Under the pieces are notes generated by a model. The model did no database searches and was not told the DNA's origin. It saw nothing but the letters and a program-made list of their open reading frames with translations. Below are positions 6,691-10,432 of a DNA stretch of 10,432 nt, one piece after another. The translations under genes and the position numbers were made by a program. Within the stretch, counting starts at the first letter, position 1, and every line of letters begins with the position of its first letter. The DNA is from Microbacterium sp. (lineage in GTDB: Bacteria; Actinomycetota; Actinomycetes; Actinomycetales; Microbacteriaceae), in NCBI GenBank assembly GCA_029267645.1, contig JAJUIM010000043.1, forward strand, positions 1 through 10,432. Reading direction: 5' to 3'.

Positions 6691-6719
6691 AGCGTAGGGC
6701 CGAACGGCCCCGCGGTCAG
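6691..6719 (-). promoter_or_regulatory. Probable leaderless promoter of the 192-residue gene, with small hairpin
   Basis: Minus-strand -10 TACGCT (6691-6696) lies 6 nt before the ATG at 6684, and CTGACC (6714-6719) at 17 bp is a passable -35. The spacer holds a perfect 6-bp stem GGGCCG/CGGCCC (6697-6702 with 6705-6710), which could also end transcripts from the small gene upstream, whose stop is at 6716. Confidence 0.5.
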
Positions 6720-6862
6720 CGGCGGCTGCGGGCGCGCATGGCGAAGAACAGCACGGCGCCGGCGATGATGAGGACCGCGGCGATCGCGATGACGATGCCC
6801 GTGATCTGGCCGCCGGCGGGGGCGAGCTCGGCCGTCTGCGTCGCGAGGGAGATCGTGCTCAT
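6716..6862 (-). CDS. Small single-span membrane protein (48 residues), sorting-signal-like
   Basis: The peptide has a short polar N-terminus (MSTISLATQTAELAPAGG), one strong hydrophobic span (about residues 22-42, ITGIVIAIAAVLIIAGAVLF) and a basic tail RARSRR. This is the outline of a C-terminal cell-wall sorting signal, with LAPAG where a sortase motif (LPxTG or LAxTG) would sit, but the Thr is missing and there is no N-terminal signal peptide. It is therefore more likely a free-standing membrane peptide. ATG at 6862 is preferred; a GTG at 6898 would add 12 polar residues of no evident function. The Shine-Dalgarno is weak. It is divergent from apt across 81 bp. Function unknown. Confidence 0.65.
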   Translation of the reverse strand: MSTISLATQTAELAPAGGQITGIVIAIAAVLIIAGAVLFFAMRARSRR

Positions 6863-6900
6863 GCCACCATCATGCGCCCGCGCGGGCCGATTCGGCACGC

Positions 6901-6943
6901 GACAGGCGGATTCTGTCAGGTGGCGCGGCTACTGTGTCTGCAC
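6901..6943 (+). promoter_or_regulatory. apt promoter region
   Basis: TACTGT (6930-6935) lies 8 nt before the GTG start and fits a -10 for a leaderless or nearly leaderless apt mRNA; I see no convincing -35. An inverted repeat GACAG/CTGTC (6901-6905 with 6913-6917) lies just upstream and might be a binding site, but its arms are short. Confidence 0.4.
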
Positions 6944-7459
6944 GTGACCGCCGACCTCGCACGCGCCGAATCGCTCATCGCCGTCACGCCCGACTACCCC
7001 GAGCCGGGCGTGCTGTTCCGCGACATCTCGCCCATGCTGGCCGATCCCGCGGCCCTGCGCGATGTGTGCGAGGCGCTCATCGCCCCGTTCCGCGGCCAGT
7101 TCGACATCGTCGGCGGCATCGAGGCGCGCGGCTTCCTGCTCGCGGGCTACATCGCCGCGGCCGAGGGCGTCGGCATGCTGCCGATCCGCAAGGCGGGCAA
7201 GCTGCCGAAGCCTGCCGCGGCCGTGACTTACTCGCTCGAGTACGGCACCGCGACGATCGAGGCGCCCGGCGTGCTGCGCGAGGGCGAGCGCGTGCTGCTC
7301 GTCGACGACGTGCTCGCCACGGGCGGCACGATCGGCGCCGCGAAGGAGATCATCGCGCAGCTCGGCGCCGTCGTGACGGGATCCGCCGTGATCCTCGAGC
7401 TCGAGGGGCTCGGCGGGCGCGCCGTCGCTGGCGACGTGCACACGGTCTTCACGGCCTGA
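6944..7459 (+). CDS. apt: Adenine phosphoribosyltransferase
   Basis: This cytoplasmic purine-salvage enzyme joins adenine to phosphoribosyl pyrophosphate (PRPP), giving AMP and pyrophosphate. At 171 residues it has the normal length for the family. Visible hallmarks are PDYPEPGVLFRDISPML (16-32), the GIEARGF segment (58-64), RKAGKLP (82-88), YGTATIE (100-106) and the PRPP-binding loop VLLVDDVLATGGT (117-129). GTG at 6944 is chosen because it gives the standard N-terminal length and follows a TACTGT -10; the frame stays open upstream but has no better start. It is the only clear plus-strand gene in the window. It faces the ROK regulator gene convergently with 9 bp between the stops, so it is monocistronic here. 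Confidence 0.97.
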   Translation: MTADLARAESLIAVTPDYPEPGVLFRDISPMLADPAALRDVCEALIAPFRGQFDIVGGIEARGFLLAGYIAAAEGVGMLPIRKAGKLPKPAAAVTYSLEYGTATIEAPGVLREGERVLLVDDVLATGGTIGAAKEIIAQLGAVVTGSAVILELEGLGGRAVAGDVHTVFTA

Positions 7460-7460
7460 C

Positions 7461-7487
7461 GCCGCGCGTCACCTGCCCGCGCGCGGC
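7461..7487. terminator. Convergent hairpin between apt and the ROK gene
   Basis: An 8-bp perfect stem GCCGCGCG/CGCGCGGC (7461-7468 with 7480-7487) with an 11-nt loop begins 2 bp after the apt stop. It contains the stop codon of the opposing ROK gene (7469-7471). No T-run follows on either strand. It may serve both transcripts as a shared end. Confidence 0.45.
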
Positions 7488-8728
7488 GCGAGCCCCGCGG
7501 GATCCGCGAGCAGCGGGCCGAACGCGAGCTCGGCGGGCGCGAACTGCATGAGGTGCGAGCGCATGTACGCGCGCTCGAGGCGGATCTGCCTGCCCTCGGC
7601 GCCGACGGGATCCACGCGGATCGCGTGCGAGAGCTGCTCGCGGCTCGTCGCGAGCAGCACGCCGAGGTAGCCCGAGAGCACGACCGTGTCGGGCGCGAAA
7701 GCGTTGACGAAGTTCGTCAGGGCGAGCGAGAGCAGCTCGACCTGGCGCTCGAGCTCGGCGCGCACAGCCGGATCGCGGGCCACGCCCAGCTCGATGTCGA
7801 GCTCGTCCTCGTCGAGCCTGCGGCGCCCCAGCAGCTCGAGCAGCCTGCCCGGGTGCACCTCGACGCCGAGGCAGCCGCGGCGCCCGCAGCCGCAGCGCGT
7901 GCCGCCCGGCACGACGACCGTGTGCCCGAGCTCGCCCGCGAAGCCCGACGTGCCGCGCAGCAGCGTGCCGTCGAAGATGAGCCCGCCGCCGATGCCGTAG
8001 GCCGATCCGCCGAGGTAGAGCAGGTTGTCGGTGCCGCGGCCGACGCCGAATCGCGCCTCGGCCATGGCGCCGACACTCGCGTCGTTGCCGGCCGTGACGG
8101 GGATCCCGAGCGCGTGCTCGAGGCGCGGCGCGATCGCCTCGCGCTTCCAGCCGAGCGGCGGCGCGACGAGCACGGTGCCGCTCTCGTCGACGAGCCCCGG
8201 GATCGCGAGCCCCGCGCCCACGAGGCGGTAGTGGCGCTCGATGTCGGCCCGCATGCCGTCGACGAGCGACGAGGCGATCTGCACGAACCGGCGCGGGTTC
8301 GGCGCGCTCGCGAGGTCGTGGCGCAGGCGCGAGTGCACGGTGCCGCCGAGGCCCACGAGCGCGACCGTCACGGCGTCGGGCTCGGCGCGGATGCTGAGCG
8401 AGACGACCGCGTCGTCGGCCGCGACGCCGAGCGAGGGGCGGCCGACGCGCCCCGTCGGGGCCTGCTCGGTCTCGCGCACGAGTCCCAGCTCGAGCAGCTC
8501 GCCGACGAGCGCGGTCACGGTCGAGCGGTTGAGGCCCGTGGCCGTGCCGATGTGCGAGCGCGACTGGGGCCCCTCGACGTGCACGAGGCGCAGCACGGTC
8601 GAGAGGTTCTGCTGGCGCACCTCCTCGTTCGTCGTGCGCGCGCCCATCGTGCGCGGGGGAGACGCGGCCCACCACGCCGTGTCGCGCGGCGCGTCGCCGG
8701 ATCCGGGCCGTCTCGCCGCCACGGTCAC
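7469..8728 (-). CDS. ROK-family transcriptional repressor (XylR/NagC type)
   Basis: This 419-residue protein is probably a sugar-responsive repressor. It has an N-terminal winged helix-turn-helix (about 38-90: [50 protein letters not shown]) joined to a ROK sugar-kinase-like domain. The kinase-type phosphate motif is degenerate (VALVGLGGT, 122-130), while the sugar-binding GNDA (215-218) and GELGH (265-269) are kept, as is the zinc motif CGCGRRGC (279-286). GTG at 8728 overlaps the stop of the ATPase gene as GTGA and suggests translational coupling. An in-frame ATG at 8647 (residue 28) would give the more usual N-terminus [14 protein letters not shown], so the first 27 residues are uncertain. 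Its likely target is its own operon promoter near 10339-10383, with the transported sugar as ligand. Confidence 0.93.
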   Translation of the reverse strand: MTVAARRPGSGDAPRDTAWWAASPPRTMGARTTNEEVRQQNLSTVLRLVHVEGPQSRSHIGTATGLNRSTVTALVGELLELGLVRETEQAPTGRVGRPSLGVAADDAVVSLSIRAEPDAVTVALVGLGGTVHSRLRHDLASAPNPRRFVQIASSLVDGMRADIERHYRLVGAGLAIPGLVDESGTVLVAPPLGWKREAIAPRLEHALGIPVTAGNDASVGAMAEARFGVGRGTDNLLYLGGSAYGIGGGLIFDGTLLRGTSGFAGELGHTVVVPGGTRCGCGRRGCLGVEVHPGRLLELLGRRRLDEDELDIELGVARDPAVRAELERQVELLSLALTNFVNAFAPDTVVLSGYLGVLLATSREQLSHAIRVDPVGAEGRQIRLERAYMRSHLMQFAPAELAFGPLLADPAGLAPRAGR

Positions 8729-10251
8729 GCGCCCGCCGTCATGAGCCGCATGAGGCGCTCCTGCGTCACGTCCTCGCGCGCGAGCTCGCCCGTGATCCGC
8801 CCCGCCGAGAGGGCGTAGATGCGGTCGGACAGCCCGATCACCTCGGGCAGCTCGCTCGAGATCACGAGGATCGCCTTGCCCTGCGCCGCGAGCTCGTTGA
8901 TGATGCCGTAGATCTCGTACTTCGCGCCGACGTCGATGCCGCGCGTGGGCTCGTCGAGGATCAGCACGTCGGGGTTCGTGAACATCCACTTCGCGAGCAC
9001 GACCTTCTGCTGGTTGCCGCCCGAGAGGCTGCCCGTGACGGCGCGCACGCTCGGCGCCTTGATGTTCATCTTGTAGCGATACGCGTCGGCGACCTTGCGT
9101 TCGCGCACGAGGTCGAGCAGGCCGAGCCGCGCGAGGCGCGTGAGGGCCGAGGCCGAGACGTTGACCTGGATGTCGCCGATAAGGTTCAGCCCGTACTGCT
9201 TGCGGTCCTCCGTCGCGTACGCGACGCCGCTGCGGATCGCGCGCTCGACCGTGCGCAGGTCGACCTCGCGGCCGCGCTTGTAGGCCGTGCCCGACACCCA
9301 CCGGCCGTACGAGCGGCCGAAGATGCTCATCGCGAGCTCCGTGCGCCCGGCGCCCATGAGGCCCGCGAGCCCCACGATCTCGCCCGCGCGCAGCGTGAGG
9401 CTCGCGTCGTCGACGACGAGGCGATCCGGATCCGCGGGGTGCGCGATGCTCCAGTGCTCGACGCGGAACAGCTCGTCGCCGATGTCGGGATCGCGGGGCG
9501 GGAAGAGGCTGTCGAGGTCGCGGCCGACCATGGCGCGGATGATGCGGCCTTCGCCCGTCTCGGGGTCGTCGCGCCGCATCGTCTCGACCGTCGCGCCGTC
9601 GCGCAGCACCGTGATGCGATCGGCGACGCGCAGCACCTCGCGCAGCTTGTGCGAGATGAGGATGCACGTGATGCCCTGGTCGCGGAAGCGCTCGATGAGC
9701 GACAGCAGGCGCTCGGAGTCGGCGTCGTTCAGGGCGGCCGTCGGCTCGTCGAGGATGAGGATCTTCACGTCCTTCGCGAGCGCCTTCGCGATCTCGACGA
9801 GCTGCTGCTGCCCGACGCCGAGCTCGAGCACCTTCGTCGCGGGGTTCTGCGGCAGCCCGACCCGCTCGAGCAGATCGGCCGCGCTCGTCATCGTGCGATC
9901 CCAGTCGATGAGCCCGCGCCTCGTGATCTCGTTGCCGAGGCGCAGGTTCTCGGCGATCGACAGCGATGGCACGAGCGCGAGCTCCTGGTGGATGATCACG
10001 ACGCCCTCGCGCTCGCTGTCGCCGAGCGATCGGAAGGCCGCGGGCCTGCCGTCGATCTCGATCGCGCCGTCGAAGGACCCCGCGGGGTGCACGCCCGAGA
10101 GGATCTTCATGAGCGTCGACTTGCCCGCGCCGTTCTCGCCGCAGATCGCGTGCACCTCGCCGCGCTCGACCTCGAGCGACACGTCCGACAGCGCCGTGAC
10201 GCCGTGGAAGCGCATCGTGATGTCGCGCATGCGGAGGACGGGGTCTGTCAT
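8725..10251 (-). CDS. mmsA: Sugar ABC transporter ATPase, MmsA type (two ATP-binding domains)
   Basis: This 508-residue tandem ATPase belongs to the CUT2 sugar-importer class and closely follows the multiple-monosaccharide type (MmsA/GguA, related to XylG). Domain 1 has Walker [10 protein letters not shown] (38-46), Q-loop HQE (88-90), signature LGVGQQQ (144-150), Walker B ILILDEP (164-170) and the H-loop His 201. Domain 2 has the usual degenerate Walker [10 protein letters not shown] (297-305), signature LSGGNQQK (409-416) and VLILDEP (429-435). The [10 protein letters not shown] segment (53-62) after Walker A and [12 protein letters not shown] (306-317) are typical of the MmsA/XylG group. 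ATG at 10251 gives standard length; AGAGGA lies 14 nt upstream, a long spacing, and the open frame extends to 10362. Its partner permease and binding protein, usually adjacent, are not seen; a ROK repressor follows instead. Confidence 0.95.
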   Translation of the reverse strand: MTDPVLRMRDITMRFHGVTALSDVSLEVERGEVHAICGENGAGKSTLMKILSGVHPAGSFDGAIEIDGRPAAFRSLGDSEREGVVIIHQELALVPSLSIAENLRLGNEITRRGLIDWDRTMTSAADLLERVGLPQNPATKVLELGVGQQQLVEIAKALAKDVKILILDEPTAALNDADSERLLSLIERFRDQGITCILISHKLREVLRVADRITVLRDGATVETMRRDDPETGEGRIIRAMVGRDLDSLFPPRDPDIGDELFRVEHWSIAHPADPDRLVVDDASLTLRAGEIVGLAGLMGAGRTELAMSIFGRSYGRWVSGTAYKRGREVDLRTVERAIRSGVAYATEDRKQYGLNLIGDIQVNVSASALTRLARLGLLDLVRERKVADAYRYKMNIKAPSVRAVTGSLSGGNQQKVVLAKWMFTNPDVLILDEPTRGIDVGAKYEIYGIINELAAQGKAILVISSELPEVIGLSDRIYALSAGRITGELAREDVTQERLMRLMTAGA

Positions 10252-10338
10252 GTCGGCTGACGGGATCCTCTCTCGCGCGTCGCTCGGCGTGTCGCGGCCC
10301 ACGCGCGGCGTCGCGGCGGGGCACGGCGATCCCCGTAT

Positions 10339-10383
10339 GTTACGCGAAAGTAATTTGTCCATAGGCTCGTCAATATGTATCGT
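10339..10383. promoter_or_regulatory. AT-rich control region upstream of mmsA, possibly divergent
   Basis: This is the most AT-rich stretch of the right end, set in very GC-rich DNA. Minus strand: TTGACG (10368-10373) is a good -35 but the best -10, TACTTT (10347-10352), is at a short 15-bp spacing. Plus strand: TTGTCC (10355-10360), 17 bp, TATCGT (10378-10383) would fire out of the window. A partial inverted repeat TTAC...GTAA (10340-10353) overlaps the minus-strand elements and could be the ROK operator. The remaining bases 10252-10338 and 10384-10432 show no gene I can support. Confidence 0.45.
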
Positions 10384-10432
10384 GCCTGACAGCGGATCGG
10401 TGCGAGAGGCGATTCGCGAGCGGGTTTTCGGC

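Noticed and set aside
5450..6691. Long upstream extension of the ATPase-like frame
   Set aside because: It is a shadow of the TetR and 192-residue genes; the GTGA overlap at 5449 gives a natural start.
6876..6887. Perfect 12-bp palindrome GCCCGCGCGGGC between the small gene and apt
   Set aside because: Only G and C; such palindromes are expected often in DNA of this composition, and it is not placed at a promoter element.
10252..10362. Longer MmsA starting at ATG 10362
   Set aside because: The extra 37 residues are unlike the family N-terminus, and the 508-residue form from 10251 has standard length.
10382..10432. Start of a plus-strand gene at the right edge (GTG at 10382 or 10400)
   Set aside because: The frame is open for only 11-17 codons to the edge and there is no clear Shine-Dalgarno or recognisable protein; too short to support.

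Overview
The window reads as chromosome of a very GC-rich actinobacterium, most likely a member of the Microbacteriaceae or a close relative. The grounds are the strong G/C bias at third codon positions, several promoters of TAnnnT type lying 6-8 nt from a start codon (leaderless mRNA), GTG starts in GTGA overlaps, and family resemblance of the proteins. No rRNA, tRNA, insertion sequence, CRISPR array or phage gene was seen. Nearly all of it is coding, mostly on the minus strand; apt is the only clear plus-strand gene.

Layout from left to right. (1) Positions 1-2806 hold two tandem minus-strand paralogues for lipoprotein solute-binding proteins of sugar ABC importers (CUT1 type). The left one is cut by the window edge. 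Each has its own promoter of identical geometry, with a LacI-type GGAAAGCGCTTnCC operator over the predicted start of transcription. No permease gene is seen beside them. (2) Positions 2831-6107 hold a minus-strand cassette: a leaderless, probably self-repressing TetR regulator, a short protein with an ABC-ATPase outline but none of the ATP-binding motifs, and a YhgE/Pip-type membrane protein with long X-X-X-Leu-X-X-Gly heptad repeats. The last two are separated by about 100 bp that can fold into a large hairpin with a competing alternative pairing. (3) Positions 6106-6862 hold an unrecognised 192-residue protein and a 48-residue single-span membrane peptide. (4) Positions 6944-7459 hold apt (adenine phosphoribosyltransferase) on the plus strand. 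(5) Positions 7469-10251 hold a minus-strand pair: an MmsA-type sugar ABC ATPase followed, in a GTGA overlap, by a ROK-family repressor. An AT-rich control region lies upstream of mmsA at the right edge.

Taken together, the two ends are about carbohydrate uptake and its local control: LacI-like sites on the left, a ROK repressor coupled to its transporter ATPase on the right. The centre carries a TetR / degenerate ATPase / YhgE membrane cassette, which is the best candidate here for an undescribed system. Functions assigned by family resemblance were read by eye and no database search was run.
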